Shown here in pieces: positions 45,652-58,399 of a stretch of DNA of 64,000 bases (position 1 is the stretch's first letter; each line of letters opens with the position of its first letter). The translations under genes were made by a program, and so were the position numbers. The stretch lies in NCBI GenBank assembly GCA_963693085.1, contig OY856409.1, positions 1,537,603,072 through 1,537,667,071 of the forward strand, in the 5' to 3' direction. The notes beneath the pieces were generated by a model. The model did not search any database and was not told where the DNA came from. It saw only the letters and a list, made by a program, of their open reading frames with translations. Source of the DNA: Alisma plantago-aquatica. Lineage: Eukaryota; Streptophyta; Magnoliopsida; Alismatales; Alismataceae.

Positions 45652-47208
45652 TCATTTGGGCCACCCAGTAAAGTTGTCTTCTATCACCCCGACTGTGGTG
45701 TGGTCTAGATGCTCATATGGGAAAGGTATGTCCCTCATTCTAGAAAATGCACGCATGATTCTCACTCGATGGTGATAAGTGCGAAGGGGAATACTATGAA
45801 CCACAATGGCATTATCAACCTCGGCATCTTCCACGATGTGGCATGCTGGTTCATTGATGAAAAGATGATATTTTTTGGGCTGCAATTTTAAGAAACATAA
45901 AATTTTAAATTTGACAAACATACATATTCATTTGAGAGATTATTTTTATCTCAAATAAATGACTTAAATTGAAATCTTACCTCAGTTGTGCCTTGCGGGT
46001 CTGATGAGCTACTCCCAATGCACTCTGTGGCATAGTGATGAACATGTATTGTAATTGTTGCATAAGCAACTTTCTACGTATCCTGAGAAGCAAAGTGTTT
46101 CTCCAAGGCTGCATCTAACAATCTCTACACGTATTTTGGGTCCACTTCCCCTTATTTATTTGTTTGCTCTTTTGCTGGGATGAGCCAAATTTTTTTTATA
46201 CAAAAACCAGCTCCAACGCCCTTAACACGTCCCAGATGCTCTTCTATGTCTAGAGCAACAATCAACTCATAGTGTGTGCACTAAGGTGTCCACTTGCCCT
46301 CCCTTGCTTGGGAAGCTAGCTCCAACTGATTAATCATTAAAAGATGAGTTTTTAGTAAAAATCAACACCAGTTAAAAAGCAACAAGAGCATTATCACTAG
46401 ACCAAGAAATTTACCTTTTTTGTAGCCACCTCCTGTGTTGCTTGGACAGGGATTTCTCTAGCTTTGTTTTTTCTCTCATCTATCCAATCAACACAGTGAG
46501 GCAACCGTCCAGAAGAACTAGAAGACTCACAGTAGGAATAAATACAAAAGGCCCTTGCTCTTGTTTCTTCAATCTCAACTGGCGGCGGTTCCAACAACTA
46601 CCTGAACTCGACCGGTGGTTGAGCACATTCTTGTCAAACCTGTCTATTTGAGCTGCGTGAAGGGCATGATTAATTCATACAAGTGATATTGTTAAGTAAC
46701 CATAAGAAATCATAAAAATGAAATTAATTTAATACCTAGAACTCTTCTGTTTGTCTCGGTCGAACAAACTCCTTCCAATCATATTGACAAATTCAGTTCC
46801 ATTTTTCCCAGGGTTCCTTCTTATCTCCAAAGACATAGTCTTTGGTGAGGATTGTTCACCAATCTGTATGTCTTCTCTTGATGAGCTGCATAAAAGGCTT
46901 GCGATGCAACTTTTAATCAAGTTCATACCAGCTCTAAAAAGGTTCAACATTCAATAATGTTTAGAGATGTTAAAAAAAGAATAAAAATAAGACTGTAAAA
47001 TGTAACTGTATTTATCTCACCTCTAACTCCTTCCAATGAGGTCTTTACAGTATGGAATCACTTGTCTCCAATCCTTAGAGAGGAGAGGCACCTTGCTTTG
47101 CCTAAGGACCCCACAATAGTTGACAAACTCATTAGTTAATGGGGTGGCTGCTTCATTGAATTCAACAATTATCTTCTTCCCTTTCCTATTTGTGGCATCT
47201 TTCATCAC
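45652..47208 (-). pseudogene. CACTA second gene, TNPA-like (Ptta/En/Spm family), multi-exon
   Basis: Exon pieces on the minus strand. 47208-47023: KKIIVEFNEAATPLTNEFVNYCGVL, the conserved start of Ptta/En/Spm proteins. 46597-46397: a charged helical segment with VDWIDERKNKAREI. About 46280-45981: EHLGRVKGVGAGF and MPQSALG, ending ACAACTGAG/GTAAG. 45891-45655: after acceptor TTGCAG, KKYHLFINEPACHIVEDAEVDNAIV to EDNFTGWPK-stop, matching the DUF8039-type terminal domain. Such proteins bind subterminal repeats and assist transposase. The middle exon (46950-46729) I place by position only. Some exon frames contain stops, so it is probably inactive. Confidence 0.65.
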
Positions 47209-47453
47209 AGTTATCCCTCTAACTCCCTTATGCTTTTGGTTCTAAGCACCATCACCACCCTGATCAAGATGCTCAACATGCTCACACTAATTATCACTTT
47301 GCTCCTGGTCAGATTACATCTATAAAATCAAAAGTAAACAAAAAAGTCGAATCACATATAAAAGTCAACACTATAATGAAATCAGATCACATTTGAACAA
47401 ATAAGCATGTTATATAATGCGAAAAAAGTCAAATTACATATGAGCAATATAAC

Positions 47454-48487
47454 TTAAACTAATATCCCTTCTGTGTGATCTTCACATGTATACTCATTAG
47501 TGTTAGATTCAACATTTACACTTGGTAAACCAACAAAAAAAGGACTAGCGTCATCATACTTGTCATAGTACTCTTCTTCGTCAATATGATCTGTAATGAA
47601 TTGTCTTTTACCATGAAGAACGACAGACCTATTTTCTTTAGAAGGATTGTTGATATATACATGTTTTGCCTCTGATGCCAAAATGTAAGGTTCATACTTC
47701 TCGCCTATCCACAAAAAAATCACTAGTGTGAAACTGAGTTCGTCAACTAAAACTTTTTTATTGTTATCAACCCATTTACACTTAAAAAATGGAAGTCTAA
47801 ATTATGTTTAGTCAAATTACCATGTCTTCAATGACACCGTAATAAGACATCTTTCCTTCATGTGGACTCTTATCCTTAGCACTAGAAAAATGCAATGAAG
47901 ACGCATGAAGGGTGAACCCGCTATTTTGGATGACAGTTTTATCATCTTGACGTTTTGTTTAGTATGAAAAGCCATTATGTCAAACCGTTCATAAGATGTA
48001 ACATAGATCTTTGGTTTATATGCGAGCCATTTGATAGTTTCTATAACATTATTTGGTGTTTGATATAGTTGATTGAATACTTCTTTTTTAAACCGCCTAA
48101 TAAATGCTCGATTATGCTCTCTAGAAAGCCACATTGAACTGGCTCGAGGATGACTTCTATTGAGCTTATTGGTGTGTTCGGTGATATAAATACCCACATC
48201 ATCAATGTTATGTAAAATATACAAGTGTAACTTGTTCCCACCGTTCAAGACTGATATTTATTTGTCATTCTCCCAAAATACCATTTCCGGAATCAACATC
48301 AGAGTTCACAATATTTGCAGCAATTTTGTTACAAGTCAGAAAGTCTTTGCAAAAGTCCATAACCTCCCTAGAAATATAGCCCTCAATGATACTCCCTTCA
48401 AGATGACAACGGTTCCGAACATCAACTTTAAAACACTCTTGTATCACTCAAAAGGATAAAACCAATGTAAGAAAGTTCTTATTTTTC
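47454..48487 (-). pseudogene. CACTA TNP2-type transposase, C-terminal region (DUF4218/DUF4216)
   Basis: In protein order: FYPFE (the MYPFERY box of DUF4218, about 48470), then VRNRCHLEGSIIEGYISREVM (48265-48447). In another frame comes SHPRASSMWLSREHNRAFIRRFKKEV (48100-48180), the signature preceding DUF4216, with WLAYKPKIYVTSYERFD. After a gap come EPYILASEAKHVYINNPSKE and VVLHGKRQFI with the acidic tail EDHTEGI (47454-47723). At least two frameshifts and a stop near 48200 are present. The catalytic transposase core upstream is absent. Confidence 0.8.
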
Positions 48488-48490
48488 AGA

Positions 48491-50073
48491 GAAAAATATA
48501 TAATATTTTTATTATATATATGTAAATATAAAAATGTGTCCCTCACACAGGAGAGTAGTTAGTGTTCATGCAACCTAAGTGAAAGGGAGTGACATTAGTC
48601 TAGAAGAGAGAGTAGTCTATATTAGATGTCTAGATCCTTATCAGATGTTTGACAGTTAGAGTAGATGATATATTGATAGATGATATAAGCAAGGATGATT
48701 AATATAAGTTTGATACTGATGATATATCTTGTGTTATATTGGTTCAAGTTGTATATTAGTTCTGATCCATTTCACAGAAATATGAGCTAAGTCTTGATAA
48801 TGAAAGTATGTAGGTTTTTCCACTTAAGATGAGCTAAGCTTAAGATAAAGTTGAATATGCATGAGCCTCAAGCTCTTTTATAAAGGAGGATCTCTAGTTT
48901 TAGGACAAGATATGTGGTGAACTCTAGAGAGAGTGAGACCCACAAGGAGAGGTTCGTAGGACCTACCCTGAGATATATGTGAAATGATGTGTCCTAAGCT
49001 GGGTTACTCCTAAGTAGATGAGCTGAGTCCTTTTGCATGATTCAATCCTATATGTGAGAGTTGGATAAAAATGATGGGTAGGTGGCTCATAATGGGAAAA
49101 CAATCCTTTTGATTGAGTTAGGTCCTAGCTTGAGTGACATATGTGTGTGAATCTCATCATTAGATGCAAGTGAGGTAATATATGTACTCTAGTTCTAAGA
49201 GAAAAATGTATTGTGCATAAGATACTCATAAATGTTGCTCCTTCCACTTATCCTTCTTTATATACGATACTAGAAACCTCATTTGCGCTATATAGATGAT
49301 TTATTTATGAGGAGTCACTCGTATAAGGGTGGACTAATATTTTCCATATTCCCTTCCTATATCATACATGTAATATGCAAGTTTGAAATCATGATAAGAT
49401 GGCTTAGTGTATTTTCTCTCCCTCTATATCCTACATGAAAGATATAAGTCTCAAATCATGAGGTAAACATAATGATATTTTTGGATCATAGGCTACATGA
49501 TCACAAAATATAGTTCTTAACCTCAATTTTTTTTCAATCTATGCTTCTAAGTTTGAGGATAACTCCCAAACAATAGGGTGAAACCCTAATATGTAAATAT
49601 GAAAATAATCCCCTCTAATGATGAAATACTAGTATGATGTTGGTCATAAACCACACTAATGTTGTTAAGCCTGATAATTCTGGTAAATGATGGCATGAAA
49701 CTTGACATCACCATATGATTAATTGGGTGAAGCATGAATCCTTGAGTAGTACCTTTTTAACTTCATATGTATGGATAAAACCCTTGTCCTTAAAGGACTA
49801 GGAGGATGCAAATCCTATAATATAAGAATGTCATTTGATGACTATGACACTAAGTGATGCTACAATTCCTTAAAAAAATGATGCTTCCACCTATATAAGG
49901 CGGGACGGGTACACCCTATATGCTCTGAATCCTAAGATCACAACTTTGGGTGCATGCAATGGTATGACACACCTATAAGTGGTGACTTAGAGAATGTAGA
50001 GACTCCTTGATATCACCTAAAATTTTAGATTAGTTGAATTTCGAGGATGAAATTCCATATAAGGTGGGGAGAA
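48491..50073 (+). other. Non-coding 3' remnant of a plus-strand gypsy element
   Basis: AT-rich, no recognisable protein. The last 35 bases, TTTCGAGGATGAAATTCC then AAGGTGGGGAGAATG, are the typical 3' untranslated and polypurine context just before a chromovirus LTR. How far left this element extends is unclear. Confidence 0.5.
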
Positions 50074-53000
50074 TGTGATGACCCTGAAATCTTAGGGTTT
50101 TGATACCTAACATGATATTTTAAGACTGTGAATGATATGTTGGTGATTGATACTGAATTGAGGAATGGATTATTCAATCATCGACTTATTTCACTCAAAA
50201 AGTGTAACTAGAGATGCAATCGATAATTATCAATTATAAATGAGCCTATCATGTTGAATATATTTTATTAATCAATTAAGTATTTATGAGGTTGAACATC
50301 TATTGAGGGCACATATGGAGTAGAATGTCTTGCAATGGATTTTGAGGTGTTTCATGGTCAAACAAAGTTAATTTGAGTTGATTGGATCTTTTGGAGGCTA
50401 GTTGGTAACTTCATTGACCATAGTCCATAGTGTTCCAAAAAGAACTAAGCTATTTGGAGGTATTGATTAACTATCTAGGTATTGTAATTCTTTTAGTCTA
50501 AACACTTGAAGAGAAAGTACTCTAGGTTGTTTGAACCTATGTCTGAAAATTTGGGGTCCAAACACATCACCGCAAAAAATTGTCGAGGTTACAATTTCAC
50601 AAAGTTAAGCTTATACGTAGGAGTTTGGGCATGATTTTGTTAATAATGTAGGGGCCATGACATTTTTATGTCACGCTAGCCAGCCTAGTCTTTCACTCGG
50701 GCGCGGCCTTCTGCTTGGCAGCGTTACCTGATCTTACCTGCTTCTTGGAGACCAGATGAAGATTTTATATCCACCTAACTCCGAGAAGTGAGGAGTAGGT
50801 GACCGTTTTCTGTGGATCTGGAGGATGGAGTCCTCACGAGAGATATGAAAGCATTGGCTAAAATAGTTGAATCCACCGTACTTTAGGGATCCCCAGAACC
50901 ACTCACAGATGTGTGTGGCTTTTTGGGTGGCCTTCCGATGATGGGGAGTAGCTTCCATGGATGTTGAGGTTATCCCTTGTCGCCGATGAAAAGGAGACTC
51001 GGAGAAACACTTGGAGAGATCGCTGCATACCCTAGATTATCTAAAAGTCTGCTGGGTAGTATCCTTTGGTCGTTCAGAAGCCTCCCCATGGTTGTAGAAC
51101 ACTACCAAGGCGGGGAGCCCAGGTCGGAACTGGGTTAGGAGCATGGGTACCAACCTTCAATAGAACACCTTTCAGGCATCCTGGTTGTCTGGAACTCCTT
51201 TCCCTCTGCCCCTTCTTCGTGGTGGTGCCATGGCTACCAACCAGACATGGAGCTCAAAGGGACCTCACGAGTCTTCTGGAGGATCCAACGATTCAGGCCA
51301 TTGATAGATGGGTAACTATCCAATGTTAGGAGGAGGGGAAGGGCAAAGCTTCACCCATCTTTTCTAGATGACGTGAGGGCATGTAACCCAACCATCGCTC
51401 GTCGATCTCGATCACAGAAGCAGTGACACCGAGCCGTAGAGGTTCTGTTCCATGGCGGCACCCTGCTCTATAGAAATAGGAGGAACTGGATAGATCGCGA
51501 GAAGGCGAGAGAGAGATCGAACTGTGAAACCCGAGCGGAGGACCAAGCTTCAGAGCTCGTGCCAGGACCCTTCCTTTTGGAAAGCGCCCATGCTCACAAG
51601 AACTGCAGAAGAACAGAACAGAGTCGGGAGGCATGGAGTCACGAGATGAAGAAGGCGAGGGTCGACTGGGTTGGTTGGACTCCACCCTAATCCGATCACC
51701 AATAGGATCCATCTCACCTGGCCCAGAAAGGATCTGCAAGTCCCCACACCCCTGTACGACGTGGCGGTGATCCAAACCTCCTAAAGAGATATCCAACGGC
51801 CCACAAAAGTCGAGACAGTTAAATATCTCAAATCATATGCAGAACTTGTAGAAATGATTAAAAATATCTCCCTTAGCCATTAAATGCCCGAAAAATAGCC
51901 ATGGACTTAGAAAAATGCCCTATTTCTTATGAAACCTCTAGATCAGACTTTAAAGACATAATTGCTGGCAATATTTAGTTTAATATATAATACTCCTTTA
52001 TGAGCTTCATATAATTAGAATAATTAGCAAATGATGCATATTAAATCTAAAAAATTAGTTATGAACCTAATATCATGTGGCAACCAAATATGCACTCTGA
52101 TAAAGTTACAATTTTAGAATATTAGGTTTTTTTCCCATTAATGCATAACTAGATACTTTTAGCCTCATATCAATTCTAGAAAATAAACTAAGCATCAAAA
52201 AATTATGAAAATTGGAACAGACCTCTAGAATGACCCCCTGATCAGTAGAAAAATATGATACACATGTTACGGGTCGGTAAAACCTAGGTTTGGTCAAAGA
52301 CCTAATTTGAACCTAAATATCATTAATAATGGTGAACATTATATTAATGATGATTCAATGTTATTAATTAGGTGATGACCAGATATCTAGATGATCAAGA
52401 ATTATTAGAAATCTTTGAACTCAGGTACATGGGTTTATTTAATTATATGACTATGGTTTTCTTGCTTGCAATCATGATATGTATGTATGCTCTCTTATAT
52501 TTGCAAATATTGAATGTATTATTACTATGTAGTACTCGTTGTTTTGTCACTTGAAAACATAAATTATGAGTAGATGTTTTGTAGTCATTTAAGGTGCTCA
52601 TTATCCTTCTTATGAGGGAATGGATTAATGTTGACTAGTACACCTCCCTAGAGCACACGGTGTATGGGGAGTTTCCCTAGAGTACTCTGTACATGGGGAT
52701 GGGCCCAATATATATGTTTTGGTACTGGTCCACCTTAGTAATGCAATCCATCTAGAAAAATGAGTAAAAATTGGTGTATTTTTCTTAATGAAGAAATGTT
52801 TTCTATGATTTTCTTCCTTTCTTTCTGCAAGTCTTTTCAAATTATGAAAACCATAAATATATCTATTTTTCTACCCATGTACACAACACATTATGTCGAT
52901 TTGTTGTTTCATGTATGTTTTAGGTTCAGAGCTAGCATGGGATAAAAGACATGAAGTGAGCAGTGTTCAGGTTGTACCTATTGTGTAGATCCTAGTTTAG

Positions 53001-53241
53001 CATACATGTTCTTAGATTGTAGAATTTTCATTCGATATGTAATTGTAAATCGTGTTGTAATAACTCACTTGGTAATATATACATGTTGAATGTTGAGAAA
53101 TTTTATGGTGTATGTTATGGTTTAATTTTCATGTATGCGCATATTGCTTCTACATCGCTCTCTAGTGTAATTGCTAATGTTGTCGGATTTGTCCTCTTGG
53201 GCCTTCTAAGTCTCGAAACGGAAGAATTTGGGGACGTTACA
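50074..53241 (+). repeat. 3.17-kb 3' LTR of a chromovirus-like element
   Basis: Starts TGTGATGACCCTGAAATC after the polypurine tract and ends GGGGACGTTACA. Its GC-rich middle (50690-51800) contains open frames on both strands that look like chance. The sequence after it (53242) is LTR of G2, so it inserted there. The matching 5' LTR is not in the window. Confidence 0.7.
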
Positions 53242-53774
53242 GATCACATGTTTATATTTTTGATTGTGTGTTTGCCATCTCGAGAGAGAGCGAGAACCTT
53301 ATAATCTATATCTATCCTAAGATTGAGAGAGGAGGGAATAAACATATATGATGATCTCTTATAATCTTGCTAAGGGTATACAATGGGTGTAAGTATTTCA
53401 TGTTAGTGAGAGACCATAGATGGTGAAACCCAACCCAAGTTCCCATTCATATTAGTTATATCACTCTTTGCTTCTACTGGTTCCCTTATTTTACTTCTTG
53501 CTTTGTTTTTCTTATTTTTCTTTATTTGATTGGTTTGAGTAACATCACTCACTAAGGAACTCTCAAATTTATCCTACCCATTTTTGATTGGTGTAACTAA
53601 GATAAGGTTCTATGTTCTTAGAACTTGCCACTCCTTTTACCTATGGATCAACCTCAATTTACTACAACATACCCAATATAATAGTTGTAGGGATCTAAGT
53701 GTCAGGTTACAAATTTAAGGGTACGACTACTCTAGATCCACTATTTTTGGACGTTTGATTTAGGGCGGTCAACA
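53242..53774 (+). repeat. G2 LTR remnant (U5 side)
   Basis: Homologous to the G1 LTR near 21490-21620 in opposite orientation. It ends CAACA at 53774, three bases before the primer-binding site. Its upstream part was displaced by the neighbouring LTR. Confidence 0.75.
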
Positions 53775-53777
53775 TTT

Positions 53778-53795
53778 TGGCACCATTTCTGGGGA
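53778..53795 (+). other. G2 primer-binding site
   Basis: TGGCACCATTTCTGGGGA, a decayed form of the TGGCGCCGTTGCCGGGGA site of Athila-type gypsy elements. Confidence 0.85.
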
Positions 53796-53999
53796 TAGGT
53801 ACTATTAAGAAGCTGAATCTACTCACCATACACATTTGCCTCAATTCAAGAAATAGACTTGACTGCACTTTCTCTAATCCACACTATCTAACTATCTTGA
53901 ATACTTAATTTCACATGTCCAATTTCTAACTCGAATGTGCAAACTATTTTAGGTAGCTTGGAAAGAGATGGATAATTAATTCAACCACCCACTTGCATC

Positions 54000-55560
54000 A
54001 ACATGCCTCCTTGTACGGGTGGACACCAAGCAGGTTCCAACCACAACCTAAGGATGGAACCACCTCAGCCAAAGTAGAAATTTGAATATGAGGAATATCA
54101 CTCTGGCATAGGAGGACCTAAATACCAACCTTAGCGAACCCCACCACCACATGGAGATGAGGAGTGTGAAGAACACCAATGTGATGAAGGGCGTCATCCT
54201 ATAGAAAGGAGGAATGGAAGAAACATCCATGAGAAGAAGGGCAACAATGATAAAAACAACAATGACAATGAAGATGATGGTCCTTCTCTCCACGAGCTGG
54301 CTGGTACCAGGGCCAACAAATTGAGGTGCCCGATCATCATCCCAAGATTTGATGCCCTAAATTTTGAACTAAAGCCCACGCTAATTTCCATGATTCAAAA
54401 CAAAACTTTTAGATGCAATTTGTGGGTTGAGAATCCTAACCACCACCTGGACGCCTTTAAGAACATATGTGACACGATTAGGATGAGAAGGGTGTTGTAG
54501 GACGTGATATACTACAAAGGGTTCAACTTATCCTTAAGAGACAAAGCATTGTTGTGGTACCTACTCTATCAGACAAGGCCATCAATGGGTGGGTACTACT
54601 GGCAGATGCTTTTGTCACAAAGTTGTACCTGATTGAGAAGACCCTGAGGAATAGGCATAAGATTATTGGGTTCATACAAAAGCCTGGAGAGAAACTCTAT
54701 GAAGACCGAGAAAGATTCTAAGAATACTAGAGAGATTTTCCTCACCACATCTATGAAAAATAAATTCTAGTAACCACATTCTACAATGATCTGACATCTG
54801 CAGAAAGGACTTAACTAAATGCCCCTACAGGAAGTGACTTCCTCGACCAAAACTTAAAGAAGTCTACGAAAATCATTGATAACATGGCTTCTCTACAAGT
54901 GGGTCTAGACTATGAAAGAGGTGACATAAGTTTAGCAAAGAAGGCAACATTGATGGACCAACTGCCAAATTTAAGGTCTTGGGACTATAACCTCTCAAAT
55001 CCAAGAGATCACTTTAGATGTGAACAAGTGAAGGAAATTGGGAACAAAGGAAATTACAAACCTGAGGAAGTCATGAAGTGCATCATCTTTGGAGTGAAAG
55101 GACATGGTATTGGCAATTGTATTTGCAATCAAGTAGAAGAAGAAAGCAACAAGGAGGATATTGAGAATATTTCTTATACCAACTTCAAGAGACCAAGACA
55201 AACCACCCTGGTTTAAGGTATAGAAACAAAGATGTTGCTAAGAATTCTCACCATCTTAACAATACACATAAAGGACCACATGGATTTGGGAGGGGCGGAG
55301 GGAAAACTATATTCATCCATACTATAAAAAACTAGCAAAACAAAAACAATTATCAAGGTCATGGGCAGAGCCAAAGTCAAAACAAAAATTTGATTAGGCC
55401 AAGCCAAATAAAGGCAACAACCAACCTAACATGGTATGCGAGCTCTTTCAATTAGCAAAGAGACAAGCTACAGTAAATGAATAATTAACAAAAAGTGCTC
55501 TCACCAATACAAGTGTCTTGAGCATGATGCATACTCAAATGGCTGACATGCATACGCACC
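54000..55560 (+). pseudogene. G2 gag
   Basis: Homolog of G1 gag. HHLDAFKNICDTI at about 54440-54480, FNLSLRDKALLWYL at 54520-54570, VGLDYERGDISLAKKA at 54899-54946, KCIIFGVKGHGIGNCICNQ (degraded zinc knuckle) at 55078-55130. It retains the N-terminal part that G1 lacks (54000-54400). Many frameshifts. Confidence 0.82.
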
Positions 55561-56270
55561 AGAAGTAAATCGATCAACAACTAGAACAACTGTCGAAGTT
55601 CATCAAAAATTCAGAAGGAAAGATTCCATCAAACATCGAGAGTGCTAAAATGTCCACTCTTCATTTTTGAAAAAGTCAAGGCGGACCCTAAGGACAAGAC
55701 TAACCAAGAAGGTAACTTCAACGCTGAATTACAACATCATCCAAAAATTGTAGAGGAAGCATCTGAAGAGGAAGTGGCTACTGAGAAAGATCAAGCAAAA
55801 AAGAAAGCCAAGGGGAAGATGATTGCAAAAGAAAAGAAGCCTATATCTACTAATGCTGCTTTTGCAAATAGGGACCCACACTCTCCAAGGGTTCCTTTCC
55901 CTTATAAGTTGATCAAGGCCCACCTGAAGAAAAGATATGAGAAATTCTTGGATTCTTCAAAGAAGATACAACTTGATGTATCATTCTTGGACGATATTGA
56001 GGAGATGCCAACCTATTCCAAATTGTTGAAAGATCTAATTTCAAAGAGAATATGGGGAGACTACATGTAAATAGTGAGGCTAGAAAAATGTCCAATGCCT
56101 TTGTTAAAGCCTATATTCCCATGAAGAACAAGGATTCAGGGGAATTCACAATGTCATTAAATGTTGGAGATAACAAGGTAAGACAAGGACTCACAGACCT
56201 GGGAGCAACTATCAGTCCCGTACCCCAGACTTTCCTAGAGGTTAGAACTCACAGATTTGGTAATTACTAG
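55561..56270 (+). pseudogene. G2 gag end and truncated protease
   Basis: A Lys/Glu-rich segment, then RVPFPYKLIKAHLKKRYEKF and LDDIEEMPTYSKLLKDLISKR, nearly parallel to G1 at 19790-19920. The protease motif reads TDLGATISPVP (family DLGASINLMP) and homology ends shortly after, near 56260. RT and integrase are absent. Confidence 0.82.
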
Positions 56271-56889
56271 AATGATCAGATGACCCCACTTCTTGTATAC
56301 TTTCCATGATGACATTCCCTTAATATGTGTACACCCATATCAATAAGATGTCAAGAGGGAAAATACAAGGGATTGTGGTTATCATCTAAAATACACAAAA
56401 GCCATGTCTAGTTCACAAACATCATGTAATTTCCACACAAAACCATCATCCATAAATGAGAAAGATTGTAATGTTTACATTACTGCATAGAAGAAAGACT
56501 AGCTATAAGATGATAGAAAGTACGAAGGACATAAAACATCCTATAAATCAACTAAGGAGAAATGAAATGAAATGCAAACTAGCTGTAAGAAATAGAAAGG
56601 AACATCCATCTATGCTAACATCCTTTAAGGAGAATTTTCTTTGGGAAATGATGTTTCATTTATTAATACCATGCAAAGCATGGTAGAGTCACTACATCAA
56701 AATGATGATAATCAACATTATATAAACACATAGGTGAGTACCTATACACAGAAAATTCTGTGACATTATGTTCATGTAACTTTGTTATAAAATCTACTTC
56801 ATGGTTCTCCATTCTGGAGCATTTTTGGATCTAGACTTGTCAAGGTCTTGTGAGAAAATCCCATATAGAAACTAGTTATGAATGACAAA
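56271..56889. other. Unassigned AT-rich junction
   Basis: Between the truncated G2 protease and LINE homology. No recognisable protein, no clear poly(A)/poly(T) tail, no target duplication found. Confidence 0.6.
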
Positions 56890-57160
56890 TTTGGAATCCT
56901 CCATATCTGTTGTTAACAATGGAGACCGCAAGAGCACTATTTGTTTGGATCAGAATTCCAGTATATTGTAATGATTAGATATGATGAAGTGCCATATGTA
57001 TTGCCACTATTTTGGCCTCTAGAATAGAGTTGGTGTAGATAGGTTTTGACCATGCACCTATCCATTGACCTTCAAACATATGTCCAACTGCATCAATAGT
57101 GCTAGAGTTTATTGTAACTGAAGTGTCAATGTTAATTTTAATACACTAAGCTGGGACGTC
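56890..57160 (-). pseudogene. LINE RNase H domain
   Basis: The minus strand reads KINIDTSV (first Asp), WIGAWSKPIYTNSILEAKIVAIHMALHH (Glu of LEAK), then LIQTNSALAV, where the usual Asp is Asn. One stop follows ALHHI. Plant L1 elements commonly carry this C-terminal RNase H. Confidence 0.7.
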
Positions 57161-57599
57161 ATTCCTAAGTGAGTCAATAGTATCTAAATAAGAGGGAACA
57201 AACTGATAAAGAGCAAAGAATGCCTAATCAATAGAACCAACTAAACATATAGCCACAAAAATTATGCGTTGAACACTAATCTATTAGTGGTTGAAGATGA
57301 ATTCATTCCATGAAATCCATAGTTTGTAACACAGAAAAATGTAGAGAACCATATGTGAATAGGAGATAGCCAGGGAAGCTTCAACCCATGGTTGGAGCGA
57401 GTAATTGAAGAAATCAAGTAAGTAATCTATGATGTTTACCTATATCCAAACTTGAGTAGCAGATGGACAATCCCAAATAGTGTGAAGTATATTCTTATCG
57501 ATATGAGACCGAATCGGGCAAGTAGCATCAGAAGTAAAATGGTGACTAAATCTCCTCACATTGGTCATTAATGCCTAATGTAACATCAACTAAAGAAAG

Positions 57600-57900
57600 T
57601 GTCACAATTTGTATGGCATCTTACTGGACCATGTACATTTTGATGGACCTACTGTATGTCAAGTAATGTCATTAATACAAATAGAATAAGTAGTTGAGGT
57701 AGATAATATTCCATTATGTGTTAACAACCAAGAAAGAATATCATTTGGATATGTACATGTAGGTATAGGAAGGCTTAGAATGTGATTTGTTGTAGCAGTT
57801 GAAAAATAGCATCGAATGAACTGGTCATCCCATACTCCATTTAAGTTAATCACAGAAGCTACTGTTAAATCATCTAAGTCTGGTGGAATTGGTCTAAGTA
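57600..57900 (-). pseudogene. LINE zf-RVT-like region
   Basis: INLNGVWDDQFIRCYFSTATTNHILSLPIP and DILSWLLTHNGILSTSTTY match the pattern of the zf-RVT region between RT and RNase H (NGxWxxxxIxxxF, then DxxxWxxTxxGxFS). Confidence 0.75.
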
Positions 57901-58399
57901 CAATATAAGCTTGACCTTGAATACCTGGAATTGAAGAATCATACCAAACAGAAGTTTGTTGCCCATTACCAATAACTTTGTGACTATGGTAAGACCAAAG
58001 TTTTTATAAAACACACCATCCTCCAGAAAGGAGTGATGTGAAGACCTTGACGTACAGAGAAATTGTGGTATTTATGAATTATACCAGATAAAAAAATCAT
58101 GTTCCTTCCATTCATAAACTCCTACATTGATTTCATTATTAAGGACTTGTTCCATTCATGCATAGAAACTAGACCAAGCCCTCCTAACTTTTTTTAGGCA
58201 ATGACTTTAGCCCAAGCAACAAGTGATAATGGTGATTGAGATGGACCTCTTCTCCAAATAAATCACCTAATCATGGAATCTATATTACTAAAATAGAAAT
58301 TGGGAGGATAGAAATTTGCATAGTAAAGGTAGGAATAGTCATAAGAACTGTCTTCACCAAACAAACCCACTACGAAAAGGATAGAGATTTGGCCACCCA

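Larger units (their letters stand above)
43469..48490 (-). mobile_element. CACTA (En/Spm) DNA transposon, right end lost
   Basis: The left terminus is TACTACAG (decayed CACTACA-). A subterminal cluster of CCGACGACC-type repeats follows at 43521-43710: GACCGACGACC, AACCGTCGACC, GCCGACGATG and GACGACGG. Then come a minus-strand TNPA-like gene and a TNP2-type transposase C-terminus. TNP2 homology ends near 48490, where unrelated sequence begins, so the N-terminal transposase and right terminal repeat are missing. 43720-45650 is AT-rich 3' non-coding DNA with no supported gene. Confidence 0.8.

Noticed and set aside
51326..51796. A 156-codon frame in the 50074-53241 LTR
   Set aside because: It lies in the GC-rich leader part of a gypsy LTR. 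Length is explained by composition and the product resembles nothing.
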